Origin: Sporosarcina luteola
GTDB taxonomy: Bacteria > Bacillota > Bacilli > Bacillales_A > Planococcaceae
Length of the DNA: 64,000 nucleotides
Assembly (NCBI GenBank): GCA_014204635.1
Contig: JACHLS010000002.1
Location: 62,001 to 126,000 of the forward strand
Direction of reading: 5' to 3'
Part shown: piece after piece, positions 1 to 8,008 of the stretch
Layout: each line of letters starts with the position of its first letter
How positions within the stretch are numbered: the first letter of the stretch is position 1
Made by a program: the position numbers and the translations under genes
Notes under the pieces: model-generated
What the model was told of the DNA's origin: nothing
The model's input: only the letters and a program-made list of their open reading frames with translations
Databases searched by the model: none

Positions 1-60
1 AGCGGGATCTTTCCATTGTAGTCAGTCAAGTCCGTTCTTTTTTTGGATGGAATCACTCAG

Positions 61-699
61 CTATTCAATTTGTTGAATGACTGAGGTCACTTTGAATTCA
101 TGACCACCCTCATTTGCAACATATTCACGCTTGATTTCCCCGAAGCCAACTGCAAAATAAACCCGCGAAATCGCTCCATCGTCGAAAGTTCGCTCGATTA
201 TGATGACGTCTTGGAATGATTGAAGAGGTGTCTCCAAGTCGGCATCCGTAGCTATCACTGCCCATTCATCAAACGTGGCTCCTTTTTCTAATGGAAATTC
301 CAAATACGTCCGAAGGGGCTTTAAGTTCTGGATAGCCTGTAACGTTGTGGATATTCCTTCGGTATCAGACGGCTCCTCTTGAAGAAGTTCAATTTTATTG
401 TCGCCTAAACGATAGGTACGGAGCATCTCTACTCCGCCGTTATCTTCATAGACATTTACGTGGCGTTCATCCAGCCATTTCGTCCGCGATGTGTATGTTG
501 CATATTCGTTCCCATCGCCTTGAAAGTGGGCAATCGAACCATCCTGCATGAAAAAGTCGTGTAAATTGGGGTTCTTCGAAGAGACCGTATCATCCCTTTC
601 TTCAGAGGTGGATGGAACTTCGGCTGAATTCGACAACTTCTCGTTTGTACAAGCCATAAGTAATAAGGGAAGCAAAAAGAAGAATGTAAGCTTTTTCAT
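61..699 (-). CDS. Putative lipoprotein of unknown function
   Basis: Predicted 212-residue membrane-anchored lipoprotein. I do not recognise a named domain. The start at 699 is preferred over an upstream in-frame start because it follows GGAGAGG at proper spacing and gives a typical lipoprotein signal: MKK, a hydrophobic stretch, and a lipobox ending LLMAC with Cys18 as the lipidation site. A Ser/Thr/Glu-rich linker (about residues 20-45) follows, then a globular part with several Gly/Asp-rich turns and no cysteines. A good sigma-A-type promoter lies just upstream, and the next gene (the collagen-like protein) is separated by a hairpin, so it is probably monocistronic. Confidence 0.75.
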   Translation of the reverse strand: MKKLTFFFLLPLLLMACTNEKLSNSAEVPSTSEERDDTVSSKNPNLHDFFMQDGSIAHFQGDGNEYATYTSRTKWLDERHVNVYEDNGGVEMLRTYRLGDNKIELLQEEPSDTEGISTTLQAIQNLKPLRTYLEFPLEKGATFDEWAVIATDADLETPLQSFQDVIIIERTFDDGAISRVYFAVGFGEIKREYVANEGGHEFKVTSVIQQIE

Positions 700-727
700 A
701 ACGCCTCTCCTTTCTATGGTTTGTACT

Positions 728-756
728 AGTATACCTTGATGGATAAGTGGATTCAA
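728..756 (-). promoter_or_regulatory. Sigma-A-type promoter of the lipoprotein gene
   Basis: On the minus strand TTGAAT (751-756) and TATACT (728-733) are separated by exactly 17 bp, about 30 bp upstream of the start codon at 699. Confidence 0.6.
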
Positions 757-817
757 AGGCAAAGAATATGTTGTTTTACATGTGAGTTGCCGCTTTAGAA
801 AAATATCACGTACCTAA

Positions 818-864
818 AGCTGAATCAGCATGCACATGGTCAAGTATTATATGCTGGCTCAGCT
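818..864 (-). terminator. Hairpin after the collagen-like gene
   Basis: Two 14-bp arms (818-831 and 851-864) pair with a couple of mismatches and lie directly after the stop codon of the collagen-like gene. The following T run on the minus strand is short (TTTAGG), so termination may be weak. Confidence 0.45.
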
Positions 865-866
865 CG

Positions 867-3461
867 CTAGTTGATGCCTACGCCAGCACTGGCATACCCT
901 GCCAATGTGGTGGCTACGGAAACACTGTTTGTAGTGATTGAAAATACCATCAGTAGTCTGGTTTGTGCGGCAACGCCAATACTTAAATTGGTAGTTATGC
1001 CACTGACAATATTTCCGATTGAAATAGTACCTGATAAGGGAGGAGACAGTTCGACAAAGGCACTTGGAATCGGGGTGAAGATATTGTTGGGGGTTGTAGA
1101 TTGATAGAGTTGTGCCCGCACGCGAAGCGATCCAAGAGCCAGAGTAACACCAGCTGTGACACTGAAGTAGGCCGATATGGATGTGATAGTGCCTGTTCTT
1201 GGCATGGAAAATGCGAAGTTAAGCAATGGACCAGCGGTGGTGCCGGTTAAATCAATGGATGTTCCTAATGCGCTTAAAGTGGGAGCAGAACTTCCAAAAC
1301 CGATTAAACCACCAGTTCCAGCTAGGCCGCTTGCAAGCGTTGACAATGAAACAGGGACGCCCGATGCGAATGGAATGATGGTCCCGACACTTGCTGGTCC
1401 AGTCGGTCCAGTTGGCCCTGTGATTCCTTGGATGCCTTGCAGTCCAGTAGCACCGGTTGGACCGGTGAACCCTTGAATTCCTTGTGTTCCAGTGGCGCCA
1501 GTTGGTCCAGTAATCCCTTGAAGCCCTTGAGGTCCAGTTTCGCCTGTTGAACCAGTCGGCCCAATTAAACCTTGCGACCCGGTCGGTCCAATTAAACCTT
1601 GTGCCCCGGTAGCCCCGGTCGGCCCAGTGATGCCTTGGATTCCTTGAGCTCCGGTAGCTCCCGTGGGGCCAGTAATGCCAGTTGGCCCAATTAAACCTTG
1701 TGCCCCGGTAGCCCCGGTGATGCCTTGAACTCCTTGAGTTCCGGTAGATCCTGTAGCTCCCGTAGGTCCGGTAATGCCAGTCGGCCCAGTCGCTCCAATT
1801 AAACCTTGTACCCCGGTCGGCCCGGTCGGTCCAATTAAACCTTGTGCACCGGTTGGCCCGGTGATTCCTTGAATTCCTTGATTTCCTGTAGTTCCCGTGG
1901 GGCCAGTAATGCCAGTCGGCCCGGTCGGCCCAATTAAACCTTGTGCCCCGGTAGGTCCAGTGATGCCTTGAATTCCTTGAATTCCTTGAGTTCCGGTAGC
2001 TCCTGTAGGTCCGGTAATGCCAGTTGGCCCGGTTGGTCCAATTAAACCTTGTGCGCCGGTAGGTCCAGTGATGCCTTGAATTCCTTGAATTCCTGTAGCT
2101 CCCGTGGGGCCAGTAATGCCAGTCGGCCCGGTTGGTCCGATTAAACCTTGTGCACCGGTTGGCCCGGTGATTCCTTGAATTCCTTGATTTCCTGTAGCTC
2201 CCGTGGGGCCAGTAATGCCAGTCGGCCCGGTCAGCCCAATTAAACCTTGTGCCCCGGTAGGTCCAGTGATGCCTTGAATTCCTTGAGCTCCGGTAGCTCC
2301 TGTAGGTCCGGTAATGCCAGTTGGCCCGGTTGGTCCGATTAAACCTTGTGCGCCGGTAGCGCCAGTCGGCCCGGTAATGCCTTGTAATCCTTGTGGTCCG
2401 ATGTCGCCTGTGGGTCCAGTTTCTCCAGTCGGCCCTGGAATACCCTGCAATCCTTGCGGTCCGATGTCACCCGTAGGACCTGTAATTCCCTGTAAGCCTT
2501 GTGGCCCCGCTTCTCCAGTGGGTCCAATTAATCCTTGTTCGCCAGTAGCGCCAGTCGGCCCGGGAATGCCTTGTAACCCTTGAGGTCCAGTTTCTCCGGT
2601 AGGCCCAGTAGGTCCAATTAAACCTTGTTCGCCGGTAGCACCAGTAGGTCCGGGGATTCCTTGCAACCCTTGTGGTCCAGTTTCTCCAGTCGGTCCGGTG
2701 GTGCCTCGTAACCCTTGTGCTCCGGTATCTCCGGTTGGTCCAATAAGACCTTGCGCACCAGTAGCACCAGTAGGTCCGGGGATTCCTTGCAACCCTTGCG
2801 GTCCAGTTTCTCCAATCGGTCCGATGATGCCTTGTAACCCTTGGGGTCCGGTTTCTCCGGTTGGTCCAATCAGACCTTGTGCACCGGTAGCACCAGTCGG
2901 TCCGGGGATACCCTGCAATCCTTGCGGTCCAATGTCGCCCGTAGGCCCTGTAATTCCCTGTAAGCCTTGTGGCCCGGCTTCTCCAGTGGGTCCAATTAAT
3001 CCTTGTTCGCCGGTAGCGCCAGTCGGCCCTGGAATGCCTTGTAATCCTTGTGGTCCGATGTCGCCTGTGGGTCCAGGAATGCCTTGTAACCCTTGCGGTC
3101 CAGTTTCTCCGGTTGGTCCAATAAGACCTTGTGCACCGGTAGCGCCAGTCGGCCCGGTTATTCCTTGAAGTCCTTGTAGCCCAGTATCTCCAGTTGGCCC
3201 AGTAGGTCCAATCAAACCTTGTACCCCAGTAGCGCCAGTCGGTCCGGTGATGCCTTGCAACCCTTGTGGCCCAGGAATCCCCTGAGGTCCACGGGGTCCT
3301 GGAGGCCCAGGCGGCCCACCGAAATCTCCAGGAGGTCCAGTTGGTCCTGGAGGTCCGGGGGGGCCGGGTGGTCCAGGCGGTCCGGTTGTTCCAGCACAGC
3401 AAGGACAATTTGGATGGTGGGGCACTAGCCCATTTCTGTTTGGGAAGAATTTATTAGGCAT
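867..3461 (-). CDS. Collagen-like exosporium protein, BclB-type C-terminus
   Basis: 864-residue spore-surface protein. Residues 1-25 form a short N-terminal leader with a CPCC cysteine pair (NCPCCAG). Residues about 26-690 are an almost uninterrupted Gly-X-Y collagen-like region, dominated by GPTG, GPQGLQG, GIQG and GLIGPTG units, many carrying Thr in the Y position as in BclA-type proteins where Thr is O-glycosylated. The last 170 residues start with GTIIPFASG and contain IDLTGTTAG, which matches the C-terminal beta-rich domain of the BclB family known from Bacillus exosporium. AAGGAG precedes the ATG at 3461. A glycosyltransferase gene lies immediately upstream on the same strand and could modify it. 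Repeat number is expected to vary among strains. Spore localisation is inferred from the family. Confidence 0.9.
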   Translation of the reverse strand: MPNKFFPNRNGLVPHHPNCPCCAGTTGPPGPPGPPGPPGPTGPPGDFGGPPGPPGPRGPQGIPGPQGLQGITGPTGATGVQGLIGPTGPTGDTGLQGLQGITGPTGATGAQGLIGPTGETGPQGLQGIPGPTGDIGPQGLQGIPGPTGATGEQGLIGPTGEAGPQGLQGITGPTGDIGPQGLQGIPGPTGATGAQGLIGPTGETGPQGLQGIIGPIGETGPQGLQGIPGPTGATGAQGLIGPTGDTGAQGLRGTTGPTGETGPQGLQGIPGPTGATGEQGLIGPTGPTGETGPQGLQGIPGPTGATGEQGLIGPTGEAGPQGLQGITGPTGDIGPQGLQGIPGPTGETGPTGDIGPQGLQGITGPTGATGAQGLIGPTGPTGITGPTGATGAQGIQGITGPTGAQGLIGLTGPTGITGPTGATGNQGIQGITGPTGAQGLIGPTGPTGITGPTGATGIQGIQGITGPTGAQGLIGPTGPTGITGPTGATGTQGIQGIQGITGPTGAQGLIGPTGPTGITGPTGTTGNQGIQGITGPTGAQGLIGPTGPTGVQGLIGATGPTGITGPTGATGSTGTQGVQGITGATGAQGLIGPTGITGPTGATGAQGIQGITGPTGATGAQGLIGPTGSQGLIGPTGSTGETGPQGLQGITGPTGATGTQGIQGFTGPTGATGLQGIQGITGPTGPTGPASVGTIIPFASGVPVSLSTLASGLAGTGGLIGFGSSAPTLSALGTSIDLTGTTAGPLLNFAFSMPRTGTITSISAYFSVTAGVTLALGSLRVRAQLYQSTTPNNIFTPIPSAFVELSPPLSGTISIGNIVSGITTNLSIGVAAQTRLLMVFSITTNSVSVATTLAGYASAGVGIN
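1400..3390. repeat. Coding minisatellite of Gly-X-Y repeats
   Basis: About 2 kb of degenerate tandem repeats inside the collagen-like gene. Units are multiples of 9 bp, with larger higher-order blocks of roughly 100-200 bp that recur nearly unchanged, encoding recurrent GPQGLQG...[13 protein letters not shown] segments. Long open frames on both strands here are by-products of the repeat. Confidence 0.9.
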
Positions 3462-3572
3462 GCCATCACTCCTTATTTCGTTGGATTATCTCTCAACAGT
3501 TTATTCACGATGTTAAAATTGCTTGTACTACTGTTTATAAATGAGATTGTCACATCAACTGCTAACCCAGTT

Positions 3573-4649
3573 TTAATGAGACACCCGTTGCGAGAAGTAT
3601 GCATCATTAAATAGGACACTTGGATGGGTCGGAACTAGCTTTTTCGCTTTCAAATGCTGTTGATAGGCTTTGTCAAACTGTCCGAGCCTGTCATAGCAAT
3701 AGGTGAGCTGAATGCAGGGCATCCAGGTTCGGGTGGATTGATTTACAATCCCCATCGTTTTCGGTTGATCCAGAGAGTAAACCAATTCGAGCCAAAATAC
3801 AGCCTTCTCCAGCTCATCTTTCTCAATAAACAATTGAGCGAGCTCATTGCAAGCTTCTGCTCTAGGTACATCGTATTGGAACGTTTTGAATAGGTAACAT
3901 AAGCGTTTCGTTTCATCGATGCCTTTATAACAATTCGCTATATGAAGACATGCTGTAATTTTATCTTCCAGCCATCCTTCTTCGCTGCTGAGGAACTTTT
4001 CAAATTGGGTTATGGCTTCTTCTTTCCGATTGTTGTACATCAATTCATTGGCAAAGTACAATGTATCTCTCAGAGTGAAAGGTTCCTGCTTTGCCTGCAT
4101 ACCTAAATAAATTTGCAAGTTCCTGGATGATGGAGGTTTTTCACTTTTGTGTGTGATTGCAGCGTGACTGTCCAGCCCGGCGCCGCTAACCTCCAGGTAT
4201 TCATGGACTTTTCCATACCAAAGAAACCCTGCGTCTCTTCTCACAATTCGGTTGCGCCGTAAACTATAGGAAACATTCCCGCTTTGGTCTGTTGTCAAAT
4301 GGTAAGGCATGGTTACTCTATCGATTGTTCCGTCCAATTGTTTCTTTAGTTCCCTAAGTGCCTTCCGGTCTGAATCCAATAGCACATCATCCGCATCGAG
4401 CCACAAAATATAATCCTTTGTTGCTTGCGAAAAGGAATAATTTCGAGCTGCCGCAAAGTCATCCATCCATTCAAAATCATATATAGAATCCGTAAAGGAT
4501 TTGGCGATCTGCTTTGTCCGATCGGTTGAACCCGTATCGACAATTATGATTTCATCGACAAGGTCATGGATCGAACGCAAGCATCTTTCGAGTACCTCTT
4601 CTTCGTCTCGTACAATCATGCAGAGGCTCAACTCGCTGGGTATACTCAT
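3573..4649 (-). CDS. Family 2 glycosyltransferase with TPR-like C-terminus
   Basis: Cytoplasmic glycosyltransferase of about 358 residues. The N-terminus has the GT-A fold start SLCMIVRDEEE and VDTGSTDRT, and the metal/sugar-nucleotide motif LWLDADDVL follows about 85 residues in. The C-terminal half is helical with TPR-like repeats (for example YFANELMYNNRKEEAITQFEKF). This is the SunS/YkcC-like architecture seen in enzymes that glycosylate proteins. I prefer the start at 4649 (MSIPSELS); an in-frame start at 4703 gives an Arg-rich extension without similarity to the family. Its position directly upstream of the Thr-rich collagen-like protein suggests that protein as acceptor; this is inference. 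Confidence 0.85.
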   Translation of the reverse strand: MSIPSELSLCMIVRDEEEVLERCLRSIHDLVDEIIIVDTGSTDRTKQIAKSFTDSIYDFEWMDDFAAARNYSFSQATKDYILWLDADDVLLDSDRKALRELKKQLDGTIDRVTMPYHLTTDQSGNVSYSLRRNRIVRRDAGFLWYGKVHEYLEVSGAGLDSHAAITHKSEKPPSSRNLQIYLGMQAKQEPFTLRDTLYFANELMYNNRKEEAITQFEKFLSSEEGWLEDKITACLHIANCYKGIDETKRLCYLFKTFQYDVPRAEACNELAQLFIEKDELEKAVFWLELVYSLDQPKTMGIVNQSTRTWMPCIQLTYCYDRLGQFDKAYQQHLKAKKLVPTHPSVLFNDAYFSQRVSH

Positions 4650-4848
4650 TTTTCGAATCATCCTCTTCTGTAGCAGTCGTACTAGTATACGGACTCTTGT
4701 CATTCATTCTTGGGCGTTTGTCCTGATATTTAAACAGTCGATGTGGAGGTCGTTTCTTATGATTTGCTACTCTCTATGAGTAGGGAAGGGCTGACTATTG
4801 TGGTGGTGGGGATTTGATCAACCGGATGTTGACATGAAGGAGATAAGA

Positions 4849-4876
4849 AAAAGCCCCATCCTCTCATGGGGCTTTT
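4849..4876 (-). terminator. Terminator of the doxX-family gene
   Basis: Perfect GC-rich stem AAAAGCCCCAT / ATGGGGCTTTT with a 6-base loop, followed on the minus strand by TTTTTCTT. Confidence 0.85.
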
Positions 4877-4902
4877 CCATTGTTCATAGCCATTGTGATG
4901 CA

Positions 4903-5448
4903 CTAAAAAGACTTTTTCTTAACCCAAGGCGTTCCTAATTTAGGCAGTGCCCAACGATCGAGGCCGTACCAGCCTGCCACTTTCCAGGCAAGTACTAGCC
5001 AAGTTGCTAAGATGAATAGAAGTGGATTTGTACTTAATGTGCCAGCGAATAAAAAGCTGACATTCATGACGGCGCCGAAGAACGCTGCAATCCCTGTTAA
5101 CAATCCGACGATCAGTCCCAATCCAACTAATAGTTCCCCGTATGCCACAACGAAACTGAAAACCTTGGCATTTGGGAGGACAGTGTTTTCCAAAAACAAA
5201 GCATACCATCCTGTTACGTCTCCGCCTTCTTGTGATTTAGCCATAGCTCCATTCAGGAAGCCTTCTAATGCCATGCCGGCGTATTTTCCTGTCCATGCTT
5301 CATTTTGTACTTTGCCCCAACCCGCAGTCAGCCATGAATATCCCACATAAAGACGAATGAGCAACCAGATAAATGCAGAGCGTGTGTCATTAAATAAGAA
5401 GCGGGATAGTGGGTTTTCCGGTATAACAATAGTATTTTGATTTTTCAT
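4903..5448 (-). CDS. DoxX-family membrane protein
   Basis: 181-residue integral membrane protein with four hydrophobic helices (around residues 27-45, 95-113, 115-133 and 142-160). The first helix region RLYVGYSWLTAGWGKV and later GELLVGLGLIVGLLTG are typical of the DoxX/DoxD family, which includes B. subtilis CatD (YfiD) and proteins linked to thiol, quinone or redox stress. AAAGGAGG precedes the ATG. It is flanked by its own terminator and by an inverted repeat upstream, so it appears to be singly regulated. The biochemical role of the family is not settled. Confidence 0.85.
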   Translation of the reverse strand: MKNQNTIVIPENPLSRFLFNDTRSAFIWLLIRLYVGYSWLTAGWGKVQNEAWTGKYAGMALEGFLNGAMAKSQEGGDVTGWYALFLENTVLPNAKVFSFVVAYGELLVGLGLIVGLLTGIAAFFGAVMNVSFLFAGTLSTNPLLFILATWLVLAWKVAGWYGLDRWALPKLGTPWVKKKSF

Positions 5449-5472
5449 ATAAAAACCTCCTTTACATAATTC

Positions 5473-5491
5473 TATAGTATTAGGGACTATA
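5473..5491. promoter_or_regulatory. Possible operator upstream of doxX-family gene
   Basis: Inverted repeat TATAGT, 7 bp, ACTATA, located 25-43 bp upstream of the start codon and overlapping the likely core promoter. Genes of the CatDE type in B. subtilis are controlled by HxlR/MarR-type redox repressors; binding by such a protein here is inference. Confidence 0.35.
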
Positions 5492-5572
5492 TATCTATAT
5501 TGTTTATAATAATGTCACTTTTGGTAATATGTAATTGAATTTTGCGAATATCTCCAGATTGTTTACATGAAA

Positions 5573-5604
5573 AACCCGTTGCTTTCTGGAGAAGGCAACG
5601 GGTT
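5573..5604 (-). terminator. Terminator of the alkaline phosphatase gene
   Basis: Stem AACCCGTTGC / GCAACGGGTT with a 12-base loop, followed on the minus strand by TTTTC, directly after the stop codon. Confidence 0.8.
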
Positions 5605-5612
5605 GTAAATCT

Positions 5613-6986
5613 TTATTTCTTTCGTTCTATAATTTCAAAAATGATCTTAGCGTGGTCCGTATTGTCCAATAATCCAGCAAAACGTTCTTTTGCCGGGCCA
5701 TATGCGTATACAGGCACGTCCTCACCGGTATGTCCGCCGGTTGTCCAGCCGGTATAAGAACGTTTGTCGAAAATGAGTTTAATTGCTTTTTCGATATCGG
5801 CGGCTTTTTCTCCTGCAGTTGAGACTGACTCGATTTCTTCGTCAGTGAGCGTAAGGAGTTCTTGGTCGATATAAAGTTTTAATGTGTCTTCCACGTCTGC
5901 TCCAGCCGCGATTTGTTCAGCCATAAATGCAGGTGTGCGCTTTGCGGATTTGATGGCGTCGACAAACCAGTTATACTCTCCGTCCGCTCCAATTGAGAAT
6001 CCGCCTGTTGAATGATCCGCTGTAGCGACAACTAAGGTATGCTTGTCTTCCTTGGCAAAGTCGATTGCTGCTTTGAACGCTTTCTCGAAGTCTTCCATTT
6101 CGCTCATTGCACCGACAACATCATTCGCATGGCCGGCCCAGTCGATTTGGCTTCCTTCCACCATGAGGAAGAAACCATTTTCATTTTTTTTCAGTCGTTC
6201 GATGGCTGCTACTGTCATCTCTTCCAGTGAGGGGGTTGCTTCCGTGCGATCAATCATTTTCGGAAGACCGCCCTCGGCAAACAAGCCCAGAATTTGATCG
6301 TTCGTATCTTTCAACAGTTCTTCTTTTGTCGTGACATAGCTGTAACCGTCTTTTTTGAATGAATCTACTAAATTCACATCCGAACGGACAAAATTCTTTT
6401 TGCCCCCTCCTAGGAGTACATCAATCGTATGGTTGCCATTGATGCGTTCGTTGTAATAGTCGTCTGCAATTTCATCCATATTTTTTCGGCTTTCATTGTG
6501 AGCGCCATATGCGGCTGGCGTTGCGTGGGTAATTTCAGACGTGGCAACGAGACCAGTCGATTTGCCAGCTTCTTTGGCAGCTTCTAAAACGGTTTTAACC
6601 CGGGCTTTTTCCTTATCCAGAGCAATGGCATTGTTGTATGTCTTTACGCCGGAGGACATTGCTGTCGCAGCGGAAGCGGAGTCCGTAATGGATTGTGCAT
6701 CATCGTCTGGATATGTCATTTGTTGACCGACTAAATAGGGATCAAACTCTGTTAAATCAACGTACGGTGTGGAGGGGTCGTCCTTCAGGTAACGGTAAGC
6801 GGACGTATAGGATACGCCCATTCCATCCCCAATTAGGAAAATGACGTTCTTGATATCAGTCTGTTGTTCCGGCTTGCCTTCATTCGCTTGAGCAGCCGAT
6901 TTGCCGTTTGCATTCAACAAGCCTCCGACCAATACAGTGGAAATGACAGCAACGGGAAGAGCTTTTTTGAAAAACTTCTTTTTCAA
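5613..6986 (-). CDS. phoA: Secreted alkaline phosphatase
   Basis: 457-residue phosphate monoesterase of the PhoA/PhoB family that releases phosphate from organic esters outside the membrane. A Sec signal peptide with a KKKFFKK start and hydrophobic core covers roughly residues 1-34. Metal and catalytic motifs are intact: IGDGMG (Asp54), the nucleophile in TDSASAATA (Ser103), HATPAAYGAHN, SQIDWAGH, ADHSTGG and the C-terminal GGHTGEDVPVYAYGP. Length matches the B. subtilis enzymes (about 460). A PHO box upstream predicts induction by PhoP under phosphate starvation. The symbol is generic; which B. subtilis paralogue (PhoA or PhoB) is closest cannot be told here. Confidence 0.93.
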   Translation of the reverse strand: MKKKFFKKALPVAVISTVLVGGLLNANGKSAAQANEGKPEQQTDIKNVIFLIGDGMGVSYTSAYRYLKDDPSTPYVDLTEFDPYLVGQQMTYPDDDAQSITDSASAATAMSSGVKTYNNAIALDKEKARVKTVLEAAKEAGKSTGLVATSEITHATPAAYGAHNESRKNMDEIADDYYNERINGNHTIDVLLGGGKKNFVRSDVNLVDSFKKDGYSYVTTKEELLKDTNDQILGLFAEGGLPKMIDRTEATPSLEEMTVAAIERLKKNENGFFLMVEGSQIDWAGHANDVVGAMSEMEDFEKAFKAAIDFAKEDKHTLVVATADHSTGGFSIGADGEYNWFVDAIKSAKRTPAFMAEQIAAGADVEDTLKLYIDQELLTLTDEEIESVSTAGEKAADIEKAIKLIFDKRSYTGWTTGGHTGEDVPVYAYGPAKERFAGLLDNTDHAKIIFEIIERKK

Positions 6987-7020
6987 CTTTACACGACCTC
7001 CTAGAGTTTCATTCCACTCA

Positions 7021-7074
7021 ACTGTAAAGGAGGATTATTAATCTAGCATGAATCAGGTGTAAAGATTAAGTTAA
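7021..7074 (-). promoter_or_regulatory. PHO box and -10 of the alkaline phosphatase gene
   Basis: Minus strand carries four hexamers each separated by 5 bp: TTAACT (7069-7074), TTTACA (7058-7063), TTCATG (7047-7052) and TTAATA (7036-7041), i.e. an exact 11-bp period matching the TT(A/C/T)ACA direct repeats bound by PhoP~P in Bacillus. TACAGT (7021-7026) 9 bp downstream can serve as the -10 element, and there is no good -35, as usual for activated Pho promoters. Confidence 0.75.
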
Positions 7075-7132
7075 CTCCCACGATGTTGGTCGTCTTATGT
7101 GGCATTGAACCAATTTATTTATAAAACGGTCG

Positions 7133-7915
7133 TTATGGTAATGGAATTTGAATTTCATATTTCCATTGAAACATGCCAGTAAATAAAACTTTCAAGAGAA
7201 TGTAGTCGGGTTCGACGCCGTAGTTTTCTTTGGTCATAGCCAATCCCTTTTTAATCGCTCGTTCTTTCTCTTCCTCAGAACATGTAAAGCATAAAAAGTT
7301 TCTATCCTGCAAGTGATGGAGATTTGGATGAGCCTCAAATGATGTGCAAACAGAGAACATCGTACAAGCCAGAGTCTCGGTTACGTGGGATACAAAAAAA
7401 TAAGCGGAATCATCAAATCGGAAATGTTCTCGGGCTCCTTTTCCTAGCTTTTCATATAGGTCATCATGCAGCTTGCGAAAGTTTTCTAATGTGGCTTCCT
7501 GTAGGTGATCCGCTAAGACAATGGTTCGTGGAGGAAGGGACTTCACATCGAAATTGGCGGCAACTGGAGTCGTGTTTTTTTTCAATTGCTTATGCAAATT
7601 TGATATTTGGCCTTTTGTGTAATGAAGCCGTTTGATTTCTTCATCAATCTTGTTTTCAGTTTCTTCCAGGAAAGCAGTAATGTGCATAAAATCCTGTTGG
7701 AAAATATGTTTTATTTCAGCTAAGGACATATTGTTTTTGCGATAGAACCCTATGACTTCTAGGTAGATCAATTCCTCATCCGTATAATAACGATACCCCG
7801 ATTGTTTATCCACTTTTGCCGGTTTCAATAGCCCAATTCGATCATAATGCCGTATGGTTTCGATCGTCATTTTAGCTAAACTTGCAGTTTCTCCTATCGA
7901 ATAGTAATTCTTCAT
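7133..7915 (-). CDS. MerR-family transcriptional regulator with effector domain
   Basis: 260-residue activator. Residues about 4-72 are the MerR winged helix (YSIGETASLAKMTIETIRHYDRIGLL...GYRYYTDEEL), followed by the coiled-coil dimerisation helix (about 85-125) and a 135-residue C-terminal domain of the BmrR/BltR size class likely to bind a drug-like ligand. The start at 7915 has AGAGGTG upstream; the longer reading to 7987 would be translated through the promoter/operator and is rejected. It is divergent from a MATE exporter, which it most likely activates. Confidence 0.88.
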   Translation of the reverse strand: MKNYYSIGETASLAKMTIETIRHYDRIGLLKPAKVDKQSGYRYYTDEELIYLEVIGFYRKNNMSLAEIKHIFQQDFMHITAFLEETENKIDEEIKRLHYTKGQISNLHKQLKKNTTPVAANFDVKSLPPRTIVLADHLQEATLENFRKLHDDLYEKLGKGAREHFRFDDSAYFFVSHVTETLACTMFSVCTSFEAHPNLHHLQDRNFLCFTCSEEEKERAIKKGLAMTKENYGVEPDYILLKVLFTGMFQWKYEIQIPLP

Positions 7916-7926
7916 GTTTTCACCTC

Positions 7927-7957
7927 TTGAGTCTTGTGTAACACAAGACTTTATAAT
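7927..7957 (+). promoter_or_regulatory. MerR-type promoter/operator of the MATE gene
   Basis: TTGAGT (7927-7932) and TATAAT (7952-7957) are separated by 19 bp, the over-long spacer diagnostic of MerR-controlled promoters. The spacer is occupied by a near-perfect palindrome, AGTCTTGTG - TAA - CACAAGACT (7930-7950). The -35 end abuts the merR ribosome binding site, so binding would also affect merR. Confidence 0.8.
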
Positions 7958-8008
7958 TCGATTGTAAAACAATGAGCAATGGCTCACAACTGAAAAGGAG
8001 AAGGTAAG

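Noticed and set aside
2314..3408. Long open frames of 80-313 codons on both strands within the collagen-like gene
   Set aside because: They mirror the 9-bp-based repeat of the Gly-X-Y gene in other frames, have Pro/Gly/Arg/Trp-only composition and no start signals.
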